Source: Acidobacteriota bacterium
GTDB lineage: Bacteria > Acidobacteriota > Vicinamibacteria > Vicinamibacterales > UBA2999
Assembly: GCA_030650395.1 (NCBI GenBank)
Contig: JAUSDY010000080.1
Location: 1 to 48,611, forward strand
Direction of reading: 5' to 3'
Length of the DNA stretch: 48,611 bases
Shown: positions 1 through 10,263 of the stretch, in pieces
How the letters are laid out: each line of letters begins with the position of its first letter
Numbering within the stretch: the first letter of the stretch is position 1
Notes under the pieces: model-generated
Told to the model about the DNA's origin: nothing
The model's input: the letters and a program-made list of their open reading frames with translations, nothing else
Database searches by the model: none
Made by a program: the position numbers and the translations under genes

Positions 1-28
1 ACGCGACAATCGACGCGCCCATCGATCG

Positions 29-1552
29 ATGTGTCGTGGCATCGTGATGGTTGCCGCGGCCCTGCTGGTTTCGCTCGCTGCTGCCGCCGAGGCGGGGCCA
101 TCGCGCGCCCGCCTGTCGTCGGACCTCGCCAAGCACCTCGACTCCGGTTCCACCGCACCGGTTGACCTGATCGTGTCGGGCCCGCCCGAACGCATCGAGC
201 GTCTCGCGCAGCGTCATGGCCTGGTGGTGAAGAAAGTGTTGAGCTCGGGCGCGCTGCTGACCGCGTCGCGGGCCGCGTTCGAGTCGTTGGTGGAAGACGA
301 GGAAGCCGGCGCGGTATCGGGCAATTCGATCGTGCGCTCGCAGATGGCGGTGACGACGAGCCTGACGGGAGCGGATGCGGCGTGGGCCGGCGAAGTTGTA
401 TCGCTCGGGTCGGTGGACGGCAGCGGCATCGGCGTCGCGGTCATCGACAGCGGCATCGCCAACCATCCGGCGCTCAAGGGCCGCGTCGTCGCCAACGTCG
501 ATTTCACCGACGACAACGGCACCGGCCAGGACCTCTACGGCCACGGCACGCACATCGCCGGCATCATCGCCGCGCGCGGCTTCAACAACTCGGCGGAAGG
601 TGCGGACTCGGGAATGGCGCCGGCGGCGCATCTGATCAACCTGAAGGTGCTCGGCGCGGATGGCAGCGGCTACGTCAGCGATGTCATCGCGGCGATCGAC
701 TTCGCCATCCAGTACCGCACGACATTCGGCATCAAGGTGCTGAACCTGTCGCTGGGCGCGGCGCCGACGCAGAGCTATCGGGACGACCCGCTGTGCCAGG
801 CGGTCGAGCGCGCCGTGCGCGCGGGGCTGGTGGTGGTGGCCTCGGCTGGCAACTACGGCGAGTTCAAAGGCAAGCAGGTTTACGGCAGCATCACCTCGCC
901 CGGCATCTCGCCTTACGCGATCACGGTCGGCGCGCTTCGGACGCAGGGCACCGTGGACCCGAGTGACGACGAAGTGGCGCCGTGGAGCTCGAAGGGGCCG
1001 ACGCTGGTGGATCACATCGTCAAGCCGGACCTGGTGGCGCCGGGCTCGAAGATCATATCGACGGCGGCCGAGGGCGGGGCGCTGATGGCGCAGTTCCCGG
1101 ATCGGTTATTCGACGGCCCCGGCGCGCGCGACTACTTCTCAATGAGCGGCACCAGCATGGCGGCGGCGGTAGTCAGTGGCGCAGTCGCATTACTGCTGGA
1201 TGGGCAGCCGACGATGACGCCGTTGCAGGTCAAGCTGGCGCTACAGGCGAGCGCGGATTTCATGCTTTCGGCGGGTTTGCTGGCGTCGGGCGCCGGCAGT
1301 CTCGACCTTGCGGACATCGATCAGATTCCTAATCTTTACCCAAGCGACAAGGGCTTTTTGACCGGCTTCGCGATGGTTGTGCCGAACCCTGACGGAACGT
1401 CTTCTCAGATCCTGATTTGGGGCGACATCCTCATCTGGGGCGACACTACATCGGCCGACGACATCTTGATCTGGGGTGACATCCTTATCTGGGGCGACAC
1501 CACATTGGCCGACATCCTGATCTGGGGCGACATCCTCATCTGGGGCGACTAG
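29..1552 (+). CDS. Secreted subtilisin-like S8 serine protease with C-terminal ILIWGD repeats
   Basis: 507 residues. It begins with a signal peptide (hydrophobic run about residues 7-20), then an I9-like propeptide region (about 45-105), then an S8 catalytic domain. The triad is visible as D140 (VIDSG), H172 (GHGTH) and S376 (GTSMAAA), with the oxyanion Asn in SAGN near 272-275. It should be an exported, self-processed endopeptidase. The catalytic domain ends near residue 430. A short linker then leads to six copies of ILIWGD (residues 461-507), the last ending exactly at the TAG stop. Start at 29 is the first ATG and gives a proper signal peptide; ATG at codon 7 is an alternative. No gene precedes it in the window. 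The protease family is certain; the role of the tail is unknown and could be anchoring, aggregation or a peptide reservoir. Confidence 0.95.
   Translation: MCRGIVMVAAALLVSLAAAAEAGPSRARLSSDLAKHLDSGSTAPVDLIVSGPPERIERLAQRHGLVVKKVLSSGALLTASRAAFESLVEDEEAGAVSGNSIVRSQMAVTTSLTGADAAWAGEVVSLGSVDGSGIGVAVIDSGIANHPALKGRVVANVDFTDDNGTGQDLYGHGTHIAGIIAARGFNNSAEGADSGMAPAAHLINLKVLGADGSGYVSDVIAAIDFAIQYRTTFGIKVLNLSLGAAPTQSYRDDPLCQAVERAVRAGLVVVASAGNYGEFKGKQVYGSITSPGISPYAITVGALRTQGTVDPSDDEVAPWSSKGPTLVDHIVKPDLVAPGSKIISTAAEGGALMAQFPDRLFDGPGARDYFSMSGTSMAAAVVSGAVALLLDGQPTMTPLQVKLALQASADFMLSAGLLASGAGSLDLADIDQIPNLYPSDKGFLTGFAMVVPNPDGTSSQILIWGDILIWGDTTSADDILIWGDILIWGDTTLADILIWGDILIWGD
1409..1549 (+). repeat. Six in-frame ILIWGD hexapeptide repeats at the protease C-terminus
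   Basis: The hexapeptides are arranged as three tandem pairs separated by short TTSAD- and TTLA-type spacers. The amino-acid motif is invariant, while codons vary synonymously (Leu as ctg/ctc/ttg/ctt, Ile as att/atc, Gly as ggc/ggt). This suggests that the peptide rather than the DNA is conserved. A related WG-rich tail on some other secreted bacterial proteases is something I recall only loosely; I know of no assigned function. Confidence 0.93.
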
Positions 1553-1567
1553 GGCCCCCCGCCAGAT

Positions 1568-1577
1568 TATCTAGATA
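1568..1577. promoter_or_regulatory. AT-rich palindrome TATCTAGATA between protease and micro-ORF
   Basis: A perfect 10-bp palindrome lies in a locally AT-rich patch, 15 nt after the protease stop and 23 nt before the nine-codon ORF. In this GC-rich window such a patch could be an operator or part of a promoter (TAGATA as a weak -10), but no good -35 is visible. Confidence 0.3.
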
Positions 1578-1600
1578 GACCCTCTATAGGAGACATGACA

Positions 1601-1630
1601 ATGAGCCGATTGATCATTTGGGGCGAATAA
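1601..1630 (+). CDS. Nine-codon ORF MSRLIIWGE with strong Shine-Dalgarno, echoing the ILIWGD repeats
   Basis: The ORF reads MSRLIIWGE then TAA. AGGAGA at 1588-1593 lies 7 nt before the ATG, one of the best ribosome-binding sites in the window. The last six residues, LIIWGE, match the ILIWGD unit of the protease tail 50 nt upstream in pattern ([IL][IL]IWG[DE]). An in-frame ATG at 1595 would give 11 residues but sits too close to the SD. The ORF is in the same frame as the protease and separated from it by one TAG and 16 sense codons, so it could instead be the severed last repeat of a longer protease, or be reached by readthrough. It has no signal peptide. Translation is plausible but unproven. 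Confidence 0.5.
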   Translation: MSRLIIWGE

Positions 1631-1684
1631 GCGGTAGAACGCCGTAGGTGTGCGAGCCTACAGTGATTCTGGAAGCCGAAACCA

Positions 1685-3583
1685 ATGAATCTCTCACCGC
1701 GAGGCCAGCTGTACGTAGTCGTGGTAGCTGCGGCGGGCCTTCTGATCGTCGGCCACTGCATTACGATACTGCTGGCCAACCCGATTGGGTGGGAGTGGGT
1801 GGTCCTCGCAGGTTTAACACTACTCAGCGGGTCTTTCACCGTCCGAGTTCCGTCGTTCCAGGCCCGCATCTCGGTGTCCGAGACCTTCGTTTTCACATCT
1901 GTACTGCTGTTTGGAACGTGCGCGGGAACCCTCACGGTCGCGCTGGATACTCTCGTAGCAGCCTTGAGTTCGCGGCGGCGAGCAAGAGAGCCGCTGAGAA
2001 TCCTGTTCAATTTATCGTCAGGCTCTCTCTCCATTTGGGCTGCGGCTCACATCTTTTACGCCACGGCCGGCATTGCCCCACTATCGATAGCCCCAACACG
2101 CGTCCCGGACTTGCTCTGGCCGCTTGTAGCCATGACATCGGTCTACTTTCTTGTGAACAGCGGTCTGGTCGCAGTGGCTCTGGCTACAGAGCGAAATGAA
2201 AGCGCATTCACGATCTGGCGCAAGCTCTTTCCGTGGCTCTCGATCAACTACTTCGGCGGGGCTTCCGTAGCAGCGCTACTCGTGTCGTACACGAGGTCCG
2301 TGGACTTCATGGCCCTCAGTATCATCGTCCCGCTCCTCGTCATCTCCTATCTGACGTACAAGACGGCTCTTGGTCGAGTAGAAGACGCCGTAGTGCACGT
2401 GGATGAAGTCAATCGCCTGTACCTGTCGACAATTGAAACGTTGGCAACGGCCATTGACGCGAAGGATCAGGTTACCCACGGCCACATCCGACGAGTCCAA
2501 AAATTCGCCATCGGGTTGGCTAGAAAACTAGGGATCCAGGATCCGCTTCAGCTGAAGGCGCTGGAAGCCGCTGCCTTGCTGCACGACATGGGCAAGATTG
2601 CGGTTCCCGAGCACATCCTCAACAAGCCCAGTGGCCTGACAGCCGGTGAGTTCGACAAGATGAAGCTGCACGCCAGCGTCGGAGCAAACATCCTGTCGTC
2701 CATCAAGTTCCCGTACCCAGTGGTGCCTATCGTCCGGCATCATCACGAAAGCTGGGACGGCACCGGTTACCCCGACGGCCTTCGCGGCACGGACATTCCG
2801 TTGGGAGCGAGGATTCTAGCCGTAGTCGATTGCTTCGACGCTCTTACCTCGGACCGGCCGTACCGACCCCGCTTGGCGGATCATGAAGCGGTCGAGATCC
2901 TGATGAAGCGTCGCGCCATCATGTACGATCCGCTGATTGTCGATAGGTTCATTGCGACGAAGGACGAACTGTCGGAGGCAATCGGCGATGGAGCAGCGAC
3001 CCCCAATAGCCTCGAGGGCTTCCTCAGGCCGATACTGCCGCCTAGCCACGCGGCAGAAGCGGGTTCCGCAAAAGCGATCGCCTCTGCGCTTAGCGTGGTG
3101 ACAAAGCTCGAGCTGCGTCAGGCTGTGAGGACGGTTTTGACCGCAGTCAACAAAGAAACCTCGTGTGTCTTGTCGGTCGCCTATCTCAAAGACAAGTCCA
3201 GAGATGAACTGGTCATCATCGATGCTCTCGGCCAGAACGCTGATAGCTTGATCGGCATTACTCTTCCAATTGGCTCGAAAGTCACGGGCTGGGTCGCCGC
3301 CAACGGACGCGCGATCCTCAATACCGATGCGCGATTAGAAATGCCTACGGCAGTTGGAACGGCGAGCCTAATCTGCGCGGCGCTTCCGATTCACTTCGCA
3401 GCTGAAATTGCGGGGGTGCTGCTTGTGGTTCGGAGCCAGAGTCAGCCGTTTGAGAGCGGTGAGATCGACTACCTGGAGAGTATCTGCCGCAAGTTCAACG
3501 AAACTCCCCTTCGGGAGCTATTGTCGTCGGCATTGACCAGCGTTGCGATCGAACGTTCTGGTAGGCGCCCAAGCGTTCATTGA
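1685..3583 (+). CDS. Membrane HD-GYP domain protein with C-terminal GAF domain (probable c-di-GMP phosphodiesterase)
   Basis: 632 residues. About 230 N-terminal residues form several hydrophobic helices (starting near residue 9), like a MASE-type membrane sensor. An HD-GYP domain follows: H300 D301 within LLHDMGK, a downstream HHH near 348-350, and the signature GYP at 361-363. The C-terminal 150 residues resemble a GAF domain (ITLPIGSKVTGWV near 520). HD-GYP enzymes hydrolyse c-di-GMP at a binuclear metal site, and the ligands visible here look intact. The likely role is a membrane-tethered sensor that changes c-di-GMP or acts through its GAF domain. It lies 54 nt after the micro-ORF and upstream of the sigma54 activator on the same strand. 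Start at 1685 has GGAAG about 9 nt upstream. Confidence 0.9.
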   Translation: MNLSPRGQLYVVVVAAAGLLIVGHCITILLANPIGWEWVVLAGLTLLSGSFTVRVPSFQARISVSETFVFTSVLLFGTCAGTLTVALDTLVAALSSRRRAREPLRILFNLSSGSLSIWAAAHIFYATAGIAPLSIAPTRVPDLLWPLVAMTSVYFLVNSGLVAVALATERNESAFTIWRKLFPWLSINYFGGASVAALLVSYTRSVDFMALSIIVPLLVISYLTYKTALGRVEDAVVHVDEVNRLYLSTIETLATAIDAKDQVTHGHIRRVQKFAIGLARKLGIQDPLQLKALEAAALLHDMGKIAVPEHILNKPSGLTAGEFDKMKLHASVGANILSSIKFPYPVVPIVRHHHESWDGTGYPDGLRGTDIPLGARILAVVDCFDALTSDRPYRPRLADHEAVEILMKRRAIMYDPLIVDRFIATKDELSEAIGDGAATPNSLEGFLRPILPPSHAAEAGSAKAIASALSVVTKLELRQAVRTVLTAVNKETSCVLSVAYLKDKSRDELVIIDALGQNADSLIGITLPIGSKVTGWVAANGRAILNTDARLEMPTAVGTASLICAALPIHFAAEIAGVLLVVRSQSQPFESGEIDYLESICRKFNETPLRELLSSALTSVAIERSGRRPSVH

Positions 3584-3745
3584 GGCGACAATGCCTCACC
3601 CGCGGCTCGAATAGGGCTGCCCGTCGAAGCGAAGCGCCTCCCGCAAACCCGTCAATTCATCAGTTCGACCATCCTGCGGTGTTTGTTGCGTGCAACCCTC
3701 ATTACGACGCGTGGGCCCAGCGTGTATGCTGTCGTTCGTCGCTCT

Positions 3746-6544
<2,799 letters not shown>

Positions 6545-6756
6545 CGCGCCCTCCAGATCTGTTGAGTAGTAACTACCCCCTCTAAACAAGTTACGAGTAG
6601 TGGCTTCTCAGTTCACGCGGCCGGCCGGCGCTCGGCGGCGATCTCGCACCAACGGGCTCAAGCTCGGTTTGCACGGTTTCTGGCGAGATTCCGTACATTC
6701 CCTCGAGTGCGTCGGCTCGACGCCATTCAGGCATCACCCTTGCCAATGAGCCTTGA

Positions 6757-7011
6757 ATGGATATCCACAGGGCCAAATTCAATGGGCACGATTTGCCGCC
6801 GCAGGTGGGACGGAGCATAAGCATCGAACGCGCCGCCGAGATACTGCGGGTCTCTCGCCGCACCGTCTACTACCGCATTCGCGACGGGCAGTTGCGGACG
6901 ATTCGGACGCTGGGCGGGTCGCAACGCGTCTTGCTGGATTCGGTCGACGAATGTTGTTCTCGGACTAAGCGAGACCACTCTGTCGAACGCGACGAACGAC
7001 CGTACCAGTGA
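6757..7011 (+). CDS. Small helix-turn-helix (excisionase/MerR-like) DNA-binding protein
   Basis: 84 residues. The core, from about residue 21, reads SIERAAEILRVSRRTVYYRI followed by a DGQL turn and a short wing. This is the typical arrangement of single-domain HTH proteins of the excisionase/MerR type, which bind DNA as small regulators or recombination-directionality factors. No integrase is adjacent, so a regulatory role is more likely. The tail (residues 66-84) is charged and overlaps the 3' end of the opposite-strand gene by 47 nt. The RBS is weak, so the start is uncertain. The preceding 6545-6756 contains no gene I can support. Confidence 0.65.
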   Translation: MDIHRAKFNGHDLPPQVGRSISIERAAEILRVSRRTVYYRIRDGQLRTIRTLGGSQRVLLDSVDECCSRTKRDHSVERDERPYQ

Positions 7012-7306
7012 CCACCTGGGAAGGTTCTGGAACTTCCTTGACGATCGCCTCAGCCACTGTGGCGATCAGGGCGTTCTCGTCCGGGGATTGAGGCGCGTCG
7101 TGGTCGACTAGCGCCAGGGACGCCATTCGCGTCATCTCCTGCAATTCGGTAATCGCTTCCGTATCGAACTCGTACGTCGCCAGGCGTTCTCGCACGCCCA
7201 CGTACAACCGATACTGCGTTTCCTCTAGGCGCATCGCCCGGTGCAGCAACGTTGTGCTGGGTCCGATAGCCTTCAGGCTCAAGGACGGACCATTTGTCGC
7301 GACCAC
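6965..7306 (-). CDS. Hypothetical protein, probably N-terminally altered
   Basis: 113 residues from a GTG start. It is mostly helical and acidic (VRERLATYEFDTEAITEL and similar) with no motif I recognise. Its first codons lie exactly where a dioxygenase remnant in another frame ends, so the present N-terminus may have been created by a rearrangement. It converges on and overlaps the small HTH gene by 47 nt. Codon use looks coding, but function is unknown. Confidence 0.4.
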   Translation of the reverse strand: MVATNGPSLSLKAIGPSTTLLHRAMRLEETQYRLYVGVRERLATYEFDTEAITELQEMTRMASLALVDHDAPQSPDENALIATVAEAIVKEVPEPSQVVTGTVVRRVRQSGLA

Positions 7307-7450
7307 TTAGCGAGGTGGATGTGGGTGGCGCGGCCCGCGTACCAGCCCGGGTAGACGGTGGTGAAACGCGCGACGCCGTTAGCGTCGACCGGCTGAATGC
7401 CGCGCAGCCAGGTCGATGAGGTGAGGTTGCCGTACTCGGGCACAATCGAA
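7303..7450 (-). pseudogene. Remnant of an intradiol ring-cleavage dioxygenase
   Basis: The minus-strand translation contains WLRGIQPVDANGV, then FTTVYPGWYAGR, then ATHIHL. This is the diagnostic C-terminal core of intradiol dioxygenases (protocatechuate 3,4-dioxygenase/catechol 1,2-dioxygenase superfamily), where the YPGWY tyrosine and HIH histidines bind the non-haem Fe(III). About 50 residues match; the residues after HIH diverge at once and stop, and the upstream half of the domain is missing. It is a truncated relic, not a functional enzyme. Confidence 0.75.
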
Positions 7451-7586
7451 AGGTTGCCACTGGCTGGCGCCACTTGCACGGCAAGCCGGCAGACCGCTTG
7501 ACCCCGGGACGAACGGCGGGTACTGTTCAGCCTGTTCGGCTCCGCGCCCCCCAACGAGCCTTTTTGCGGAGCCGCTTGAACACGGA

Positions 7587-8156
7587 ATGAGCCAGGCCAC
7601 GTGTGTCGACAATCTCCCGGTGCTGACGCAGGGCGACGTGTGCCTGCGTGAAGTGCACCCGTGCGACTCGGCGGCGCTGGTCGAGCTGTTCGCGCGCCCC
7701 GACGTGTCGGCGCACCTGTCGCCGCCCCCGGCCAACGTCGACGAATTCAATCGCTGGATCGCCCTCAGCCATTCGCGCCGCAGCGAGCGGCGGGGCGCCT
7801 GCTACACCCTGCTCACCGGCAACGGCGACGTGTCAGGCCTGTTCATGGCGCTGCGGCTCGAAACCGACGGCCACGCCGAGATCGGCTTTGCAATCGCACC
7901 GCAGTTGTGGGGCACCGGCGTGTTCGTGACCGCGACGGAAATCTACCTGGAGTTTCTGTTCGAGAAGTGGGACGTGACGACGCTGATGGGGCGCACGCTG
8001 CAGCGCAACGCGCGCGGCGTCGGCGCGATGCGTAAGCTGGGCGCTACTGTGATCGAGCTGGCCGATCGCAACGGCGAGCTCGAGCTAATCTGGACGGTGA
8101 CTAAGGATGCGTACGAACAACGACGTGGCAGAGCTGCCACGCCGTTGTCCAGCTAG
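7587..8156 (+). CDS. GNAT-family N-acetyltransferase (RimJ/RimL type)
   Basis: 189 residues. The N-terminal part (VCLREVHPCDSAALVELF) and the later HAEIGFAIAPQLWGTGV and QRNARGVGAMRKLGA blocks are the usual GNAT beta4/alpha3 and alpha4 elements that bind acetyl-CoA and shape the acceptor site. These enzymes acetylate amino groups of proteins or small molecules; the substrate cannot be deduced. The length is normal. An 8-bp inverted repeat (GGCTCCGC at 7538-7545, GCGGAGCC at 7566-7573) precedes the gene and might form a leader hairpin. The gene stands alone and ends just before a 13-nt palindrome pair. Confidence 0.88.
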   Translation: MSQATCVDNLPVLTQGDVCLREVHPCDSAALVELFARPDVSAHLSPPPANVDEFNRWIALSHSRRSERRGACYTLLTGNGDVSGLFMALRLETDGHAEIGFAIAPQLWGTGVFVTATEIYLEFLFEKWDVTTLMGRTLQRNARGVGAMRKLGATVIELADRNGELELIWTVTKDAYEQRRGRAATPLSS

Positions 8157-8163
8157 CCGCGCG

Positions 8164-8208
8164 GGGGTCAGACCCCTTCTGGAAAAGACCTGCGCGGGGT
8201 CAGACCCC
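8164..8208. repeat. Pair of GGGGTCAGACCCC palindromes
   Basis: Two identical 13-nt near-palindromes at 8164-8176 and 8196-8208 (32 nt centre to centre) fill the gap between the stop codons of the converging GNAT and CsbD-like genes. The same paired element occurs at 32182-32223 and 36433-36474. It probably belongs to a REP-like dispersed family and could act as a bidirectional transcription end or as a mobile hairpin pair. Confidence 0.8.
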
Positions 8209-8216
8209 CTTTACGC

Positions 8217-8426
8217 TTAGACAGCGTCGTTCTTCTGCTGCCGATCTTTGCCCGCGGCGTTCTCACGATTGCCTTTGTTTTCCATCTCCTCGTCGTCGAT
8301 GGCGTCGCCGACGGCTTCCTTGATGGCGCCCTTGGCGCGCTGGCCCGTGGCCGAAACTTCTTCAGCAACGGAATTCGGGTCGTGTTTCCGGGCGTGCGAG
8401 TCGTCCGGACGATCGTGGTCAGCCAT
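8217..8426 (-). CDS. CsbD-like small stress-response protein
   Basis: 69 residues, very hydrophilic, starting MADHDRPDD. The segment GQRAKGAIKEAVGDAIDDEE followed by an ENKGNRENAAGK-type half resembles the CsbD family, small general-stress proteins of unknown biochemical role. The start at 8426 is chosen because GGAG lies 6 nt upstream; an ATG four codons earlier lacks a ribosome-binding site. It is monocistronic and converges on the GNAT gene across the palindrome pair. Confidence 0.72.
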   Translation of the reverse strand: MADHDRPDDSHARKHDPNSVAEEVSATGQRAKGAIKEAVGDAIDDEEMENKGNRENAAGKDRQQKNDAV

Positions 8427-8524
8427 TTGTCGCTCCATTGGATGCGCGGCGCCTCATGTGTGAGGCGCACAGCCGTGTTACTGGGAGACGCAACGCCGCT
8501 GCCATGTCGCGGGGCAGCTCATCG

Positions 8525-9541
8525 CTACCGCACCAGCAGGAAGTAGTCGTACACCGCCCGAGCGATCTGGGCGATCGTCCGTTCCTGATCCTCGACGCCT
8601 TTCGTCGCTTCCTTCTGGAATACCGCGAGCGCGACGTGGCCGGCCCCGTCCGGCAGCTCGACGATGCCGACGTCATTAGCGATGCCGAGGTCGAGCGAGC
8701 CGGTCTTGTGGGCGACGCGCGTGCCCGGCGGCAGCATCCCCTTGATCCGCAGCGCGCCGGTCTCGCACCTGAACATGATGTCGATCAGCAGCTCGGTGCT
8801 GGTCTTCGAGAGCGTCTCGCCTTTCCAGATCTTCGCGAGCAGCTGCGCCATGCCGCGCGGCGTTGCCGTGTCGCGGCGGTCGGCGAGAAACCCCTTTCGC
8901 GCGGCGTCGCGCTCGGCCTCGGTCACGGCGGCGGAGAGCTTCTGAAACCCGGCGCGGCTCCATTCGAATTCGGGCGGCAGGCTGCGAATGCCGATCGCGT
9001 CGGCAATCAGCAGAATCGTGGGCCGGTCGACCGAGATGCCCTTCACCGCAAGCTCGGCGAGACGCGCGTTCACCGCGGGACCGCCGCCAGCGGCGGTCAG
9101 CACGAGGTCGGTGGCGCTGTTGTCGCTGATGAGCAGCATCAGCTCGAGCAGGTTGCGCAGTGATAACGACACGCCGGGGTCGTCGAACAGGCCCGACAGC
9201 GTGCCGCTGCCCGGGTGCAGATCCTGCGGCCGGATCGTGATCATCGAGTCGAGCCGAACCCGGCCTTGATCCACCAGCCGCAGCAGCTGCACGGCGACCG
9301 GCACCTTGAACGTGCTCGCCATCGGGAACGGCTGGTCGGCGTTGACGTGCAGCTCGCGCCCGGTTTCCAGGTGAATGATCCCGACGCCGAGCTTTCCGCC
9401 GGCGATGCCGCTCAGCCGGCCGATCTCGCGCTCGAGCGCGCCGAGGCCCTGGGCCTGGACGGTCGTGGCGAGCAGGATCGCGGCGCCGGCGGCACACCGC
9501 AGTGATGTGAACATTTGGCGGCGGCGAGGATCGAGCGTCAT
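8525..9541 (-). CDS. Class A beta-lactamase-like serine hydrolase with enlarged omega-loop region
   Basis: 338 residues with an N-terminal signal peptide (about 12-31). Class A motifs are present in order: S76-T-F-K79 (nucleophile Ser and general-base Lys), S139-D-N141, and K279-T-G281. Beta-lactamases of this class hydrolyse beta-lactam rings in the periplasm. The SDN-to-KTG distance is 139-279, about 36 residues longer than the roughly 104 usual in class A. No clear ExxLN omega-loop motif (deacylating Glu166) precedes DTATP. The enzyme may therefore be an unusual beta-lactamase or a penicillin-interacting protein with slow deacylation. GGAGG is 8 nt before the ATG. Nothing suggests a resistance cassette. 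Confidence 0.85.
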   Translation of the reverse strand: MTLDPRRRQMFTSLRCAAGAAILLATTVQAQGLGALEREIGRLSGIAGGKLGVGIIHLETGRELHVNADQPFPMASTFKVPVAVQLLRLVDQGRVRLDSMITIRPQDLHPGSGTLSGLFDDPGVSLSLRNLLELMLLISDNSATDLVLTAAGGGPAVNARLAELAVKGISVDRPTILLIADAIGIRSLPPEFEWSRAGFQKLSAAVTEAERDAARKGFLADRRDTATPRGMAQLLAKIWKGETLSKTSTELLIDIMFRCETGALRIKGMLPPGTRVAHKTGSLDLGIANDVGIVELPDGAGHVALAVFQKEATKGVEDQERTIAQIARAVYDYFLLVR

Positions 9542-9626
9542 GAGGCGGCCCTCCCTGGGTGCGCCGATTATGGGTCGAGAATTGGGCTCAAGTCACCAGC
9601 GAGGCAGCGTTCGCCCTGTCAACCAG

Positions 9627-9641
9627 TATGATAAACTAGTT
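9627..9641 (+). promoter_or_regulatory. Candidate -10 and operator of the toxin-antitoxin pair
   Basis: TATGAT at 9627-9632 resembles a -10 box. The 8-bp palindrome AACTAGTT at 9634-9641 sits directly before the antitoxin ATG at 9644, where Phd-type antitoxins usually autoregulate. No convincing -35 is visible, and there is no Shine-Dalgarno. Confidence 0.35.
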
Positions 9642-9643
9642 GT

Positions 9644-9874
9644 ATGGACAGCGAAGACATCGGCGCCTTCGAGGCCAAGACCCGGCTGTCGGAGCTCCTG
9701 GAGAAGGTGAGTCGCGGCCACGTCTACCGCATCACGAAACGCGGTAAGCCCGTGGCCGAGCTGCGGCCGGTCGCGGACGGGGCCGGGCGCCCGACCTTCG
9801 GCGAAGACAAAGGCCGCATCACCATGCGCGAGGATTTTGAGGCGCCGCTCGATGACATGAAAGCGTACCGGTGA
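9644..9874 (+). CDS. Phd/YefM-type antitoxin
   Basis: 76 residues. The N-terminal half (GAFEAKTRLSELLEKVSRG, then YRITKRGKPVAELRP) is the standard Phd/YefM fold that dimerises and binds operator DNA. The C-terminal third is acidic and flexible and would neutralise the toxin. The stop overlaps the GTG start of the VapC gene by 4 nt (GTGA), so the two are translationally coupled. It should neutralise the PIN RNase and repress its own promoter. Confidence 0.9.
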   Translation: MDSEDIGAFEAKTRLSELLEKVSRGHVYRITKRGKPVAELRPVADGAGRPTFGEDKGRITMREDFEAPLDDMKAYR

Positions 9875-10254
9875 GGCTGCTGCTCGACACTCACGCGCTG
9901 CTGTGGTTCCAGGCCGGCGATCGCCGGCTGAGTCAAACGGCCCGGCGCGCCATCGAGGCGGACGATGCGGAGCTGCTGGTGAGCGCGGCGACGGTGTGGG
10001 AAATGGCGATCAAGGCCAGCCTGGGCCGCCTGCGCCTGCCCGACCCGGTTGAGACCTACATGACGAGGAAGATCGCCCAGGGCTACCGCATGCTCGCGGT
10101 CTCGTGGGCCCACGCCGCGAAGGTCGAGACCTTGCCGTGGCACCATCGCGATCCGTTCGATCGCCTGCTGGCGGCTCAGGCGATCGCGGAAGGCTGCCCG
10201 ATCGTGACGCGCGACCGCGTCTTCCGCAAGTACGGCGCGGAGGTGGTGTGGTGA
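9871..10254 (+). CDS. VapC-type PIN-domain ribonuclease toxin
   Basis: 127 residues from GTG. PIN-domain acidic residues are visible: D6 in LLLDTHALLW, E48 in AATVWEMAIK, and the C-terminal DPFDRLLAAQA block with a following D in VTRDRVF. These coordinate Mg2+ for RNA cleavage. The length and the VWE(M/I) form are typical of the VapC group that pairs with Phd-like antitoxins. It is coupled to the antitoxin by a GTGA overlap. It is followed closely by the converging asparaginase gene. The active site looks intact. Confidence 0.93.
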   Translation: MRLLLDTHALLWFQAGDRRLSQTARRAIEADDAELLVSAATVWEMAIKASLGRLRLPDPVETYMTRKIAQGYRMLAVSWAHAAKVETLPWHHRDPFDRLLAAQAIAEGCPIVTRDRVFRKYGAEVVW

Positions 10255-10263
10255 CCGGCGACC

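Noticed and set aside
6591-6863. A 90-codon open frame on - before the small HTH gene
   Set aside because: Overlaps the HTH gene antisense, no motif, and the HTH reading on + is convincing.
8525-10254. Resistance island (beta-lactamase next to toxin-antitoxin)
   Set aside because: No transposase, integrase, attachment site or composition change is seen around them; adjacency looks incidental.
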